From: FEB-22 sp003105195
GTDB lineage: Bacteria > Pseudomonadota > Alphaproteobacteria > Rhizobiales > Xanthobacteraceae
Direction of reading: 5' to 3'
Length of the DNA: 64,000 bases
Assembly (NCBI GenBank): GCA_027493405.1
Contig: JAOSKV010000034.1
Location: 209,477-273,476 of the forward strand
The translations under genes and the position numbers were made by a program. Shown piece by piece: positions 16,335 through 26,355 of this stretch (the first letter of the stretch is position 1; the number at the start of each line of letters is the position of its first letter). The notes under the pieces are model-generated. The model was not told where the DNA came from. It did no database searches and saw nothing but the letters and a program-made list of their open reading frames with translations.

Positions 16335-17746
16335 GGGCTGGCAGAGGCGCTCGACACGTTTCCGCGCCTGCTGATGCACATGAAGGGCGTCCCGGCCGGC
16401 ATGCGCGAGAAGGCGCTCGGCATCTGGCAGACGTGGACCTGGCGCGAGATCGCCGAGGAGGTGCGGCTCATCGCCTGCGGTCTCGCCGCCGAGGGGCTCG
16501 TCCGCGGCCAGCACCTCGCGCTCGTCGGCGAGAACCGGCCGCGTCTCTACGTCCGGAGGCCGGCGAGACCGTGGTCGAGGACCGGCGCGAGATCGGCACC
16601 ACCTACGCCTTCGCGCCGCCGCGCATCTACGAGAACCTGCTCACGCTCACCATGGTGCGCATGGAGGACGCGAGCGCAATCAAGCGGCGGGTGTTCCACT
16701 ACTTTATCGACCACGCCCGCAAGTGGGGCGAGAAGGTGCTCAACAAGGAGCCGGTGCCGCTCGCGTCGCGGCTGATCTACTGGCTCGGCGAGCTCCTGGT
16801 CTACGGGCCGCTGAAGAATCGCTTCGGCCTCTCGCGGATCCGCGTCGCCTACACGGCAGGCGAGGCGATCGGGCCGGAGATCTTCCGCTTCTACCGGTCG
16901 CTCGGCGTCAACCTGAAGCAGCTCTACGGGCAGACCGAGGCCTCGGTCTACATCACGGCGCAGCCGGACGGCGAGATCTACGCCGACACGGTCGGCAAGC
17001 CGAACATCGACGTCGACGTGAAGATCGCCGAGAACGGCGAGGTGCTGTTCCGCTCGCCGGGCGTGTTCATCGGCTACTACAAGGACCCGGAGCGCACCGC
17101 CGAGGTGAAGACGCCGGACGGCTTCGTGCGCACCGGCGACGCCGGCTTCTTCGACCCGAAGACCGGCCACCTCAAGATCATCGACCGCGCCAAGGACGTG
17201 GGCCGCCTCCGGGACGGCACGCTGTTCGCGCCGAAATACATCGAGAACAAGCTCAAGTTCTATCCCAACATCAAGGAAGCGGTGGCGTTCGGCGACGGGC
17301 GCGACCAGGTCTGCGTGATGCTCAACATCGACCTGGTGGCGGTGGGCAGCTGGGCGGAGCGCAACAACGTGGTCTACGGCTCCTACCAGGAGCTCGCGCA
17401 GCACCCGCGCGTCTACGACATGCTGGCGGGCCACGTCGACGAGGTGAACCGTTCCCTCGTCGAGGAGGGCGTGATGGCGGGGGCGCAGATCCGCCGCTTC
17501 CTGATCCTGCACAAGGAGCTCGACGCCGACGACGGCGAGCTCACCCGCACCATGAAGGTGCGGCGCGGCCTGATCGGCGAGCGCTACGGGCCGCTGGTGA
17601 CCGCGCTCTACGACGGCTCGAAGGAGGCCGACATCTCCACCCAGGTGACCTTCGAGGACGGCCGCAAAGGCGTGATCGCGGCGCGCGTGAAGATCCGCGA
17701 CATGCAGCCCTATCCGGCCCCCGCCACCATGGAGAAGGCCGCATGA
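16335..17746 (+). pseudogene. Long-chain acyl-CoA synthetase with a large internal deletion and frameshift
   Basis: The 5' part reads ALDTFPRLLMHMKGVPAG up to LALVGENRPRLYV (to about 16556). The sequence then jumps, in another frame, to ETVVEDRREIGTTYAFAPPR and continues intact to 17746, with AYTAGEAIGPEIFRFYRSLG, LYGQTEASV, TGDAGFF and DGTLFAPKYIENKLKF. About 200 residues are missing, including the AMP-binding P-loop (YTSGTTG) expected between these parts, so the product would be inactive. No good ATG precedes the first part; CTG at 16338 follows GGGGAGGG. The stop overlaps livG by 4 bp, as in intact clusters of this kind. Confidence 0.88.
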
Positions 17747-18543
17747 GGGCGCCGACGGACCGCGAGATCGCGGCCGGCGAAGTGCTGCTCTCCGTCGAGA
17801 ACGTCTCGCTGGCGTTCGGCGGCGTGCGGGCGATCGCCGACGTCTCGTTCGACATCCGCAAGGGCGAGATCCGCGCCATCATCGGGCCGAACGGCGCCGG
17901 CAAGACGTCGATGCTCAACGTCATCAACGGCTTCTATACGCCGCAGACCGGCCGTATCACGTTCAAGGGCGCGACGCGCGCGAAGATGCGCCCCTACGAG
18001 GCGGCGCGCGGCGGCATCGCCCGCACCTTCCAGAACGTCGCGCTGTTCCGCGGCATGACGGCGCTCGACAACATCCTGGCGGGGCGCACCCTGAAGATGC
18101 ATCGCAACCTGTTCTGGCAGCTCCTGCGACACGGCCCCGCCATGGCCGAGGAGGTCGCGCATCGCCGGCGGGTCGAGGAGATCATCGACTTCCTGGAGAT
18201 CAAGCACATCCGCCGCGTGCCGGTCGGCAGGCTCCCCTACGGCCTGCAGAAGCGGGTCGAGCTCGGCCGGGCGCTCGCCATGGAGCCGGACCTCCTGCTG
18301 CTCGACGAGCCCATGGCGGGCATGAATATCGAGGAGAAGGAGGACATGTCGCGCTTCGTGCTCGACGTGAACAACCACTACGGCACCACGATCGCGCTGA
18401 TCGAGCACGACATGGGCGTGGTCATGGACCTCTCCGACCGCGTGGTCGTGCTCGACTACGGCCGCAAGATCGCCGACGGCACCCCGGACGAGGTGCGCAA
18501 GGACCAGGGCGTGATCGACGCCTATCTGGGCGTGGCCCATTGA
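17743..18543 (+). CDS. livG: Branched-chain amino acid-type ABC transporter ATPase LivG
   Basis: 266 residues, intact. Walker A GPNGAGKTS (about 48-56), Q-loop in ARTFQNVALF, the family-typical weak signature LPYGLQKRVELG, Walker B LLLLDEPMAGM and the H-loop IEHDMGVVMDL. The C-terminal VRKDQGVIDAYLGVAH is the LivG/UrtD tail. It powers import of a hydrophobic amino acid or, given the ligase partners, a carboxylate such as a fatty or aromatic acid. The ATG at 17743 overlaps the end of the acyl-CoA synthetase gene. Confidence 0.93.
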   Translation: MRAPTDREIAAGEVLLSVENVSLAFGGVRAIADVSFDIRKGEIRAIIGPNGAGKTSMLNVINGFYTPQTGRITFKGATRAKMRPYEAARGGIARTFQNVALFRGMTALDNILAGRTLKMHRNLFWQLLRHGPAMAEEVAHRRRVEEIIDFLEIKHIRRVPVGRLPYGLQKRVELGRALAMEPDLLLLDEPMAGMNIEEKEDMSRFVLDVNNHYGTTIALIEHDMGVVMDLSDRVVVLDYGRKIADGTPDEVRKDQGVIDAYLGVAH

Positions 18544-18596
18544 GGGATGCAGCAGTGAGATACGAGCGCGTAGAATGCGGCTTGCCGATGTCTGCT

Positions 18597-18619
18597 CCCT
18601 CCCCTCTTGAGGGGGAGGG
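18597..18619. repeat. GGGGAGGG-type palindromic repeat
   Basis: CCCTCCCC-TCTTGA-GGGGGAGGG forms a hairpin, followed by GTTGGGGAGAGGGG. This short intergenic element is common in Bradyrhizobium relatives. It lies between livG and livH. Confidence 0.6.
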
Positions 18620-18704
18620 TTGGGGAGAGGGGTGGCGGCGGACTCGGCGTTCGAGCATGCCGAGCTCGCGGACGATCCGAGCTTCTGCAACGGAGGTCCG
18701 CTAG

Positions 18705-19816
18705 ATGGACTTCCTCTACAAGATCCTGATCGATCCGTTCATGCAGATGGGCGGGGCGCCGGACCTCTTGGTGCAGACGCTGTGGGAGGGGCTGGTCGCG
18801 GGCGTGCTCTATTCGCTGATCGCGCTCGGCTTCGTGCTGATCTTCAAGGCCTCGGGCGTGTTCAACTTCGCGCAGGGCATCATGGTGGTGTTCGCGGCGC
18901 TCACCCTGGTCGGCCTGCACGAGAAGGGGCATCTCGCGCACGCTCAGCGTCGTGATCATCGCGGCCGGCATCGCGCTCATCGCCTGGCGCTTCATCGGCC
19001 GCAACAAGGAGGCGGCGCCGAGCCTATGTCGGGGCCGCCGTGCTGGCCTTCGGGATCTTTGCCTATGCGCTGCTCAACCAGGACATGCCGGCGCTGCTCG
19101 CGCTCGCGATCACGGTCGGGGTGATGTTCGTGCTGGCGATGGCGATCGAGCGCATCGTGCTGCGCCCGCTGATCAACCAGCCCGACATCATCCTGTTCAT
19201 GGCGACCTTCGGGCTCACCTATTTCCTGATCGGCTTCGGCGAGTTCGTGTTCGGCGGCGATCCCAAGGTGATGCCGGCGGAGGGCCTCTACCTCTCCAAG
19301 GGCACGATCGACTTCAAGATCCTGGGCGGCCTGGTCAGCGTGCAGAAGATCGACATCGCGGCCGCGGTGATCGCCTCGCTGATGGTGATCGGGCTCGGCA
19401 TCTTCTTCTCCAAGACCCGCATCGGCCGGGCGCTGCGCGCGGTCGCCGACAGCCACCAGGCTGCGCTCTCGGTCGGCATCTCGCTCGAGCAGATCTGGGT
19501 GATCGTGTGGTTCGCGGCCGGCCTCGTGGCGCTCGTCACCGGCATCATGTGGGGCGCGCGCTCGGACGTCTCCTTCGCGCTCGACGTGATCGCGCTCAAG
19601 GCGCTGCCGGTGCTGATCCTCGGCGGCTTCACCTCGATCCCGGGCGCGATCGTCGGCGGGCTGATCATCGGAATCGGCGAGAAGACCTGGGAGTTCTACT
19701 GGGGGCCGCTGATGGGCGGCGGCACCGACAGCTGGTTCGCCTATGTGATCGCGCTGATCTTCCTGCTGTTCCGGCCGCAGGGCCTGTTCGGCGAGCGCAT
19801 CATCGAGCGGGTGTGA
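18705..19816 (+). pseudogene. livH: ABC permease LivH, reading frame broken twice
   Basis: Frame 1 (18705 to about 18940) gives MDFLYKILIDPFMQMGGAPD and SLIALGFVLIFKASGVFNFAQ. A second frame (to about 19022) gives VVIIAAGIALIAWRFIGRN. A third (from about 19023) gives the rest, including LRPLINQPDIILFMATFG, the EAA-like loop GRALRAVADSHQAALSVGIS and the end FRPQGLFGERIIERV. Joined, it is a normal LivH inner-membrane permease with a slightly long hydrophobic insert near residue 90. Both breaks are single-base changes, in keeping with the other defects of this cluster. Confidence 0.88.
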
Positions 19817-19817
19817 G

Positions 19818-20894
19818 ATGTTCTATCGCGAAGCCGGGCAGTTCAAGACCAGCTATGTGAGCGACCAGGCGGTCTTTCCGCTCAGGCAGGACCGGATCGG
19901 GCTCGCGCTGATCCTGCTCGTCGCCTTCGTGGTGATCCCGCTCGTCGGGGACGACTTCCTGCTCAACGCGGTGATGATCCCGTTCCTGATCTTCTCGCTC
20001 GCCGCGATCGGGCTCAACCTGCTCACCGGCTATACGGGCCTCCTGTCGCTCGGCACCGGCGCCTTCATGGGGGTCGGCGCCTATGCGTGCTACAAGCTCA
20101 CCACGCTCTTCCCGGACGTGAACATCATCGTCTGGATCGTGGCGTCGGGCTTCTTCGCTGCCGCGGTCGGCGTGGTGTTCGGCCTGCCCGCGGTGCGCAT
20201 CAAGGGCTTCTATCTCGCGGTCGCGACGCTGGCGGCGCAGTTCTTCCTCGAATGGTGCTTCATCCGCATCCCCTGGCTCTACAACTACAACACCTCGGGC
20301 GCGATCGAGGTGCCGCAGCGCACCCTGTTCGGGATCCCGATCACGGGCGCGACGGCGACCGCGCAGACGCGCTACTGGATCGTGCTGACGCTGGTCGTGG
20401 CGATGACCTGGATCGCCTCCAACCTGGTGCACGGCCGCATCGGCCGCATGTGGATGGCGGTGCGCGACATGGACATCGCGGCCGAGCTGATGGGCATCCG
20501 CCTGCTGCCGACCAAGCTGCTCGCCTTCGCGGTGTCGTCCTTCTACTGCGGCGTCGCCGGCGCCATGCTGGTGTTCCTGTGGTACGGCGGTGCGGAATCG
20601 ACCGTCTTCAACATCAACCAGAGCTTCTTCGTCCTGTTCATGGTGATCATCGGCGGGCTCGGCAGCCTGCTCGGCTCGTTCCTGGGCGCGGCGCTGATCT
20701 ACATCCTGCCGATCCTGCTCCGGCTCATCCCGCCGCAGTTCGGGATCCCGGTGCACGCCGCGACCGTCGAGCACGTCACCTTCATGATCGTGGGCGCGCT
20801 GATCCTCTTCTTCCTGATCGTCGAGCCCCACGGCCTGGCGCGCCTGTGGCAGATCGCCAAGCAGAAACTGAGGGTGTGGCCGTTTCCGTACTGA
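19818..20894 (+). CDS. livM: ABC permease LivM
   Basis: 358 residues, intact, with about nine membrane segments. Typical LivM stretches are GLNLLTGYTGLLSLGTGAFM, GVGAYACYKL, GLPAVRIKGFYLAVATLAAQ, and the loop GRMWMAVRDMDIAAELMGI, which contacts the ATPases. It forms the translocation pore with LivH. It begins one base after the livH stop. The C-terminal IVEPHGLARLWQIAKQKLRVW is usual for the cluster type found with acyl-CoA ligases. Confidence 0.93.
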   Translation: MFYREAGQFKTSYVSDQAVFPLRQDRIGLALILLVAFVVIPLVGDDFLLNAVMIPFLIFSLAAIGLNLLTGYTGLLSLGTGAFMGVGAYACYKLTTLFPDVNIIVWIVASGFFAAAVGVVFGLPAVRIKGFYLAVATLAAQFFLEWCFIRIPWLYNYNTSGAIEVPQRTLFGIPITGATATAQTRYWIVLTLVVAMTWIASNLVHGRIGRMWMAVRDMDIAAELMGIRLLPTKLLAFAVSSFYCGVAGAMLVFLWYGGAESTVFNINQSFFVLFMVIIGGLGSLLGSFLGAALIYILPILLRLIPPQFGIPVHAATVEHVTFMIVGALILFFLIVEPHGLARLWQIAKQKLRVWPFPY

Positions 20895-20920
20895 TGGTGC
20901 ACACTCGCGACAATTCCCGT

Positions 20921-20975
20921 CCCGGGCGGAAGCCCGGGCCGGGGGTAACGATCCCCGCCTCGGCTCTTGGGGATC
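20921..20975. repeat. Two adjacent intergenic hairpins
   Basis: CCCGGGC-GGAA-GCCCGGG (20921-20938) and GATCCCC-N12-GGGGATC (20950-20975) lie between livM and livK. Neither is followed by a T-tract, so they are not clear terminators; they could protect or attenuate the operon mRNA. Confidence 0.55.
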
Positions 20976-21030
20976 AAGAGCAATCGGGGCCGGCCTTCGC
21001 GCCGGCCGAGACCTGAAAGGGAGGAACGCC

Positions 21031-22363
21031 ATGCGCGTGAAACAACTCGCTCTCGGCACCGCCCTCGCGGCCATGCTGGGTGTCACCACCCTGGCCGCGA
21101 CGGCGCAAGCCCAGGAGAGCATCTATGTGCCGCTCCTGAGCTACCGAACCGGCCCGTTCGCGGGATCGGGCATCCCGATCGCCAACGGGATGAGCGACTA
21201 TCTCAACCTGCTCAACGAACGCGACGGCGGCATCGGCGGCGTCAAGATCCAGGTCGAGGAATGCGAGACCGGCTACGACACCAAGAAGGGCGTCGAGTGC
21301 TGGGAGTCCGTGAAGGGCAAGAAGCCGGCCGTGGTGAACCCCTACTCGACCGGCATCACCTTGCAGTTGATCCCCAAGCGGCGGGGGAGAGGAGACCCCG
21401 TTCTTTTGGGGGGGGCCTGGGGGTGGGCGGCCGCGGGGTGGCAAGGAGTTCCCCTGGGTGTTCAACCCGCCCGCCACCTACTGGGACGGGCTGTCGATCA
21501 TTATCAAATACATCGCCGAGAAAGAAGGCGGCGTCGACAAGCTCAAGGGCAAGAAGATCGGCTTCATCTTCCTGGAGAGCGGCTACGGCCGTGAGCCGAT
21601 CCCGCTGCTCGAGGCGCTCGCCAAGGAGATGGGCTTCGAGGTGAAGCTCTACTCGGTGGCCGGCAAGGACATGCAGGACCAGTCGGCACAGTGGCTGGCA
21701 GTCCGGCGTGACCGCCCGAACTGGATGATCATGTGGGGCTGGGGCGCCATGAACCCGACGGCCATCAAGCGCGCCGCCGAGACCAACTACCCCATGGACC
21801 ACTTCATCGGCATCTGGTGGTCGGCGGGCGAGGACGACGCGCGCGGCGCCGGCCAGGCCGGCAAGGGCTATCTCGCCCTCAACCTCAACGCGGTCGGCAC
21901 CGACTTCCCGGTGATCCAGGACATCGTCAAGCACGTGATCGACAAGGGGAAGAGCCAGACCCAGAAGGACAAGGTGGGCGAGGCGCTCTACAACCGCGGC
22001 GTCCTCAACTCGATGATCATGGCCGAGGCGATCCGCAACGCGCAGAAGATCACGGGCAAGAAGGCCGTGACCGGCGAGGACGTGCGCCGCGGCTTCGAGA
22101 CCCTGAAGATCGACAATGCGCGCCTCAAGGAGCTCGGGATGGAAGGCTTCGCGGCGCCGCTCCAGATCACCTGCGAGGACCACAACGGTCAGCACCCGGC
22201 CTACATGCAGCAATGGGACGGCACCAAGTGGGTGAAGGTCTCCGACTGGATCACGCCCATGAAGGAGAAGGTGCGCGCCATGCTCGAGGCGGACGCCAAG
22301 GACTACGTGACCAAGAACACGGGCTGGCCGAAGCGCACCGAGCCGTGCGACAAGGCGTCGTGA
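21031..22363 (+). pseudogene. livK: ABC substrate-binding protein LivK type, with a scrambled G-rich patch and frameshift
   Basis: Signal peptide MRVKQLALGTALAAMLGVTT then ATAQAQ cleavage. The periplasmic-binding fold follows: LLSYRTGPFAGSGIPIANG, YSTGITLQLIPK and, after a break, FNPPATYWDGLSIIIKYIAE to the end PKRTEPCDKAS. Between about 21375 and 21447 the sequence is G-rich and unlike any family member, and the frame shifts by one base. Related proteins read smoothly here (K-x-x-V-D-K-I-P-V-L-S). The two flanks are otherwise perfect, with about 420 residues in total. It would bind a branched-chain or aromatic/fatty carboxylate. The patch looks like base-call corruption. Confidence 0.88.
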
Positions 22364-22422
22364 GCTGAAGCAGCGGGCCCGCGCCCCCGCGGCGCGGGTC
22401 CGCACGTTCGACGGAGCACCGC

Positions 22423-22552
22423 ATGAGCCTGGCGGAGACCGCATCGGCGCCGGTCGGGACGACGGCGACCGATCACATCCTCACGGTCAACAATATCGAG
22501 GTCATCTACGACCACTCATCCGGGGGGGGGGGGGGGGCCTCGACGAGCACCC
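22423..22552 (+). repeat. Partial duplicate of the livF 5' end ending in a 16-G run
   Basis: 22423-22515 encodes MSLAETASAPVGTTATDHIL and TVNNIEVIYDH, a near copy of the start of livF at 22553 (MSLAERIGPGRVDATDHIL). It ends in TCATCC followed by 16 consecutive G (22522-22537). The two copies differ at several positions, so they are not a simple exact duplication. Either two paralogous or strain-variant ends were joined in assembly, or there is a local partial duplication. Confidence 0.8.
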
Positions 22553-23398
22553 ATGAGCCTGGCGGAGAGGATCGGCCCCGGCCGCGTCGACGCGACCGAC
22601 CACATCCTCACGGTCAACAACATCGAGGTCATCTACGACCACGTGATCCTGGTGCTGAAGGGCGTGTCGCTCGACGTGCCGCGGCGCGGCATCGTGGCGC
22701 TGCTCGGGGCGAACGGCGCCGGCAAGACCACGACCCTGAAGGCGATCTCCAACCTGCTGCACGCCGAGCGCGGCGAGGTGACCAAGGGCTCGATCGTGTT
22801 CGAGGGGGCGGAAGTGCAGGCGCTCTCGCCCAACGAGCTGGTGCGGCGCGGCTGCATCCAGGTCATGGAAGGCCGGCACTGCTTCGGGCACCTGACCGTC
22901 GAGGAGAACCTGCTCACCGGCGCCTTCACGCGGCGCGACGGCAAGGCGGCGATCCGGCGCGACCTGGAGCTGGTCTATACCTATTTCCCGCGCCTGAAGG
23001 AGCGGCGCGCGGCGCTCGCCGGCTACACCTCGGGCGGCGAGCAGCAGATGTGCGCGATCGGGCGGGCGCTGATGTCGCGTCCCAAGCTGATCCTGCTGGA
23101 CGAGCCCTCGATGGGGCTCGCGCCGCAGATCGTCGAGGAGATCTTCGGCATCGTGCACGACCTGAACGAGAAGGAGGGGGTGTCGTTCCTGCTCGCCGAG
23201 CAGAACACCTATATGGCGCTGCGCTTCGCGCGCTACGGCTACATCCTGGAGAACGGCCGGGTCGTGATGGACGGCGAGGCCAAGGCGCTGCGCGAGAACG
23301 AGGACGTCAAGGAGTTCTACCTCGGCATCGCCGAAGGCAAGCGCAAGTCGTTCCGCGACGTGAAGCACTACAAGCGGCGCAAGCGCTGGCTCGCCTGA
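22553..23398 (+). CDS. livF: Branched-chain amino acid-type ABC transporter ATPase LivF
   Basis: 281 residues, intact. Walker A GANGAGKTT, Q-loop region RRGCIQVMEGRHCFGHLTVE, signature TSGGEQQM, Walker B LILLDEPSMGLAP and switch region LLAEQNTYMALRFA. The long basic tail (GIAEGKRKSFRDVKHYKRRK) is typical of LivF proteins in clusters with acyl-CoA ligases. It pairs with LivG. Which of the two starts (22423 or 22553) is native cannot be decided from this sequence; only the second is in frame with the whole protein. Confidence 0.92.
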   Translation: MSLAERIGPGRVDATDHILTVNNIEVIYDHVILVLKGVSLDVPRRGIVALLGANGAGKTTTLKAISNLLHAERGEVTKGSIVFEGAEVQALSPNELVRRGCIQVMEGRHCFGHLTVEENLLTGAFTRRDGKAAIRRDLELVYTYFPRLKERRAALAGYTSGGEQQMCAIGRALMSRPKLILLDEPSMGLAPQIVEEIFGIVHDLNEKEGVSFLLAEQNTYMALRFARYGYILENGRVVMDGEAKALRENEDVKEFYLGIAEGKRKSFRDVKHYKRRKRWLA

Positions 23399-23428
23399 CG
23401 CCGCGCCGCGAACGAGACCACGGATTCC

Positions 23429-24660
23429 ATGAGCAAGTTCTACGACGACCTGGAGACGCGCGACGGCGAGACGCGCGAGCGGCAGCTGTTCGCAAGCGCG
23501 CGCGAGGCGATCGCGCGCGCGCTTGCCGCACCCGGCTGGGCGAAGCAGCTCGCCGGCGTCGACCCCGGCGCGGTCACGGACCGCAAGACGCTCGCCCGGC
23601 TGCCGGTGCTGCGCAAGGCCGATCTCGCCGGCCTGCAGAAGGAGGCGCCGCCCTTCGGCGGCTTCAACGTCACGCCGGCCGGCAAGGTGAGGCGGTTGTT
23701 CATGTCGCCGGGGCCGATCTTCGAGCCCGAGGGGCACGTGGAGGATCCGGCCGGCGCGGCGCGGGCCCTGTTCGCGGCCGGGTTTCGTCCGGGGACATCC
23801 TGCACAATTGCTTCTCGTATCATCTCACCCCCGGGGCCTGGATGCTCGAGGCCGGGGCGCATGCGCTCGGCTGCGCGGTGGTGCCGGGCGGGGTCGGCAA
23901 TACCGAGCAACAGCTCGACGCGATCGCGCAGTTTCGGCCCGCCGGCTATGTCGGAACGCCCGACTTCCTGAAGGTCCTGCTCGACGCCGCCGACAAGGCC
24001 GGCAAGGACGTCTCCTCGCTCAGGCGCGGCCTGGTCTCGGGGGCGGCGCTGCCCGGCTCGCTGCGGGCGGAGCTCGCGGCCCGCGGCGTCGCGGTGCTGC
24101 AATGCTACGCGACCGCCGAGGGCGGGGTGATCGCCTACGAAAGCGAGGCGCGCGAGGGCCTGATCGTCAACGAGACGCTGATCGTCGAGATCGTGCGGCC
24201 CGGCACCGGTGACCCGGTGCCCGAAGGCGAGGTCGGCGAGATCGTCGTCACGACCTTCAATCCCGACTATCCGATGATCCGGCTCGCGACCGGCGACCTC
24301 TCGGCCGTGCTGGCGGGGGCGTCGCCCTGCGGGCGCAGCAACATGCGCATCAAGGGCTGGATGGGCCGCGCCGACCAGACCACCAAGGTCAAGGGCATGT
24401 TCGTGCATCCGGGCCAGGTCGCAGAGGTCGCCCGGCGCCACCCCGAGCTCGCGCGCGTTCGCCTCGCCGTGACGCGCGAGAACGAGCAGGACGTCATGAC
24501 GCTCCACGCCGAATGCGCGAGCCCCGACGCCGGTCTCGCCGACGCGGTGGCCGCGACGCTCGCCTCCGTCACCAAGATGAAGGGCGCCGTGAAGCTGGTC
24601 GCACCCGGCACGCTGCCGAACGACGGCAAAGTGATCGCCGACGAGCGGCCGGTGGGGTGA
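23429..24660 (+). pseudogene. Phenylacetate-CoA ligase-like AMP-binding enzyme, frameshifted
   Basis: MSKFYDDLETRDGETRERQL up to ARALFAAGFRPG, then a one-base loss in a G run near 23795 (CCGGGGAC where CCGGGGGAC would restore the frame), then DILHNCFSYHLTPGAWMLEA to the end KVIADERPVG. The joined ~410-residue protein is a PaaK-family adenylating enzyme, with VPGGVGNTEQQL, YVGTPDFLK, CYATAEGGVIAYE and KGMFVHPGQV. It would activate an aryl or similar acid to its CoA thioester, probably the acid imported by the Liv system. The lesion is a homopolymer slip and may be a sequencing artefact. Confidence 0.88.
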
Positions 24661-24744
24661 GGCCCTCGCGGCCGTAGCCGGATGAGCTCACATCCGCGGC
24701 CCGATCTCTTCCGGATGTCGCTGCGATCACCCGGGTCACCAGCG

Positions 24745-26268
24745 TCACCGCAGCACGATCCGCCCCTCCACGCCCGTCGTCACGGTGCCGGTCCGCCGCA
24801 GGTGGACCATCACCTCGTTGGCGAGGAGGGGCGCATCGTTGTCGGGGGTGATGCGCTTGGCGTCGCGGAAGTCGGTGTAGTTGTCGCCGCCGCGGGCGAG
24901 GAAGTCGTTCACCGCGACCCGGTAGATGCGCGTTTCGTCGAGCGGCGCGCCCGCGACCGTCATGGCGGTGATGCGCGCGCCGGGCGGGCGCGCCGGATCC
25001 GCCGTGACGGTCAGGCCCGAGACCTGGGGGAAGCGGCCGCCGGCGTCCGGGAGCTGGGCGAGGCCGTTCTCCAGGCTCTGCCGGAGCGCGCGGCCCGCGA
25101 TCTCGATCACGACCATGCGGTTGGAGAAGGGGAGCTCGGCGAGCACGTCGCGCCGGGTGATGCTGGTCCCGGGCGGATAGATCCGGCCGGCGCGGATGCC
25201 GCCGCCGTTCATCACGGCGGCATCGGCGCGCGCCGAGGTCCGCATGGCGTCGGCGATCAGGTTGCCGATCGCGGCCTCGCGAGTGCGCACTGTGGCGGAG
25301 CGGCTGTCGAGCTCGACCGCGGTGGTGCCGAGCGCGACGTCCATCTCGCGGCTGAACTCCTGCTCGAAGCGCGCCACGGCGGCGGCGACCTCCGGATCGG
25401 GCGTCACGGTCGCGGTGTCGATCACGCGGACCTGCGGCCACCACTTGGTCTCGCGCCGGCCGGCGCGCTCCGTCACCGTGATGTCGGCGTCGATCGCCGT
25501 GACGTAGTGCGCGTCGTAGCTCGACTCGACCAGGGCGCGGCTCTCGTCGAAGCTGAAGTAGAGGTCGTGGTCGTGGCCGCTCAGGATCAGGTCGACCGCG
25601 CCGGTCGCGAGCAGGGCGAGGTCCTGCCGGCGGTCCGCATGGGCGACCGCCACCACGAAGTCGGCGCCCTCGCGGCGCAGCGCCTCGGCCTGCGCGCGGG
25701 CGGTCGCGACCGTCGGCAGGAACGTCAGGTCCTCCGGGCTCGAGGTGCGCGGCGTGTCGTCGTAGGTGACGCCGGTCAGGCCGATGCGAACGCCGTCGAA
25801 GGCGAGGATCGTGCGGTCCCTGATGCCGGGAAGGGGCGCCCCGTCGGGCCCGCGCAGGTTGGCCGCGTAGTAGGGAAATCGGGATTCGGCCAGCCGCTGG
25901 AGGAACACCGCCTTGCCGAAGTCGAACTCGTGGTTGCCGGGCGCGAAGATGTCGGGCCGGATCAGGTTGGTGAGCGCCACGATGTGCGCGCCGCGGTCGA
26001 AGCCGGACATCAGCGAGGGCGAGAAGGTGTCGCCCGCATGGGCGAAAACCACGTGCCCGCCCTTGGCGCGCTCGGCCTTGACCACGGCGGAAAGCCGCGC
26101 GAAACCGCCGCGCGGGCGGCCGTCGGCGCCGCGCTGCTCGCTCATCAGGTAGTTGTCATTGACCAGCACGAAGGTCACGCGGGTCGACAGCGGGCCCCGC
26201 GCGCTGGCCGCGCCGGAAAGACAGGCGAGAAGCAGGAGAACGGCGGCGAGCCGGCGGGAGAGAGGCAT
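24745..26268 (-). CDS. Exported 5'-nucleotidase-family metallophosphoesterase
   Basis: 507 residues from ATG at 26268. Signal peptide MPLSRRLAAVLLLLACLSGA ending ASA-R. The N-terminal metallophosphoesterase domain has FVLVNDNY, HAGDTFSPSLM, the GNHEFDFG motif and the metal-binding SGHDHD. The C-terminal 5'-nucleotidase domain (from about 290) has EAAIGNLIADAMR, NGGGIRAG and NDFLARGGDNYTDF. It probably dephosphorylates nucleotides or related phosphate esters in the periplasm. The first box reads VNDNY rather than the usual DxH, so one metal ligand may differ. Divergent from hemH, 87 bp apart. Confidence 0.92.
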   Translation of the reverse strand: MPLSRRLAAVLLLLACLSGAASARGPLSTRVTFVLVNDNYLMSEQRGADGRPRGGFARLSAVVKAERAKGGHVVFAHAGDTFSPSLMSGFDRGAHIVALTNLIRPDIFAPGNHEFDFGKAVFLQRLAESRFPYYAANLRGPDGAPLPGIRDRTILAFDGVRIGLTGVTYDDTPRTSSPEDLTFLPTVATARAQAEALRREGADFVVAVAHADRRQDLALLATGAVDLILSGHDHDLYFSFDESRALVESSYDAHYVTAIDADITVTERAGRRETKWWPQVRVIDTATVTPDPEVAAAVARFEQEFSREMDVALGTTAVELDSRSATVRTREAAIGNLIADAMRTSARADAAVMNGGGIRAGRIYPPGTSITRRDVLAELPFSNRMVVIEIAGRALRQSLENGLAQLPDAGGRFPQVSGLTVTADPARPPGARITAMTVAGAPLDETRIYRVAVNDFLARGGDNYTDFRDAKRITPDNDAPLLANEVMVHLRRTGTVTTGVEGRIVLR

Positions 26269-26355
26269 GAATGGCGGTCCGATGGTGCGACAGCCGTGCT
26301 CTAGCATGGGCCCCGGCGGACAGGCTATTGCCTGCCGGACCGAAGGCGTGACCCC

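Noticed and set aside
22522..22537. The G16 run as a programmed slippage or phase-variation site in livF
   Set aside because: It lies between two diverged copies of the gene start and upstream of a complete ORF with its own ATG, so a join artefact explains it better.
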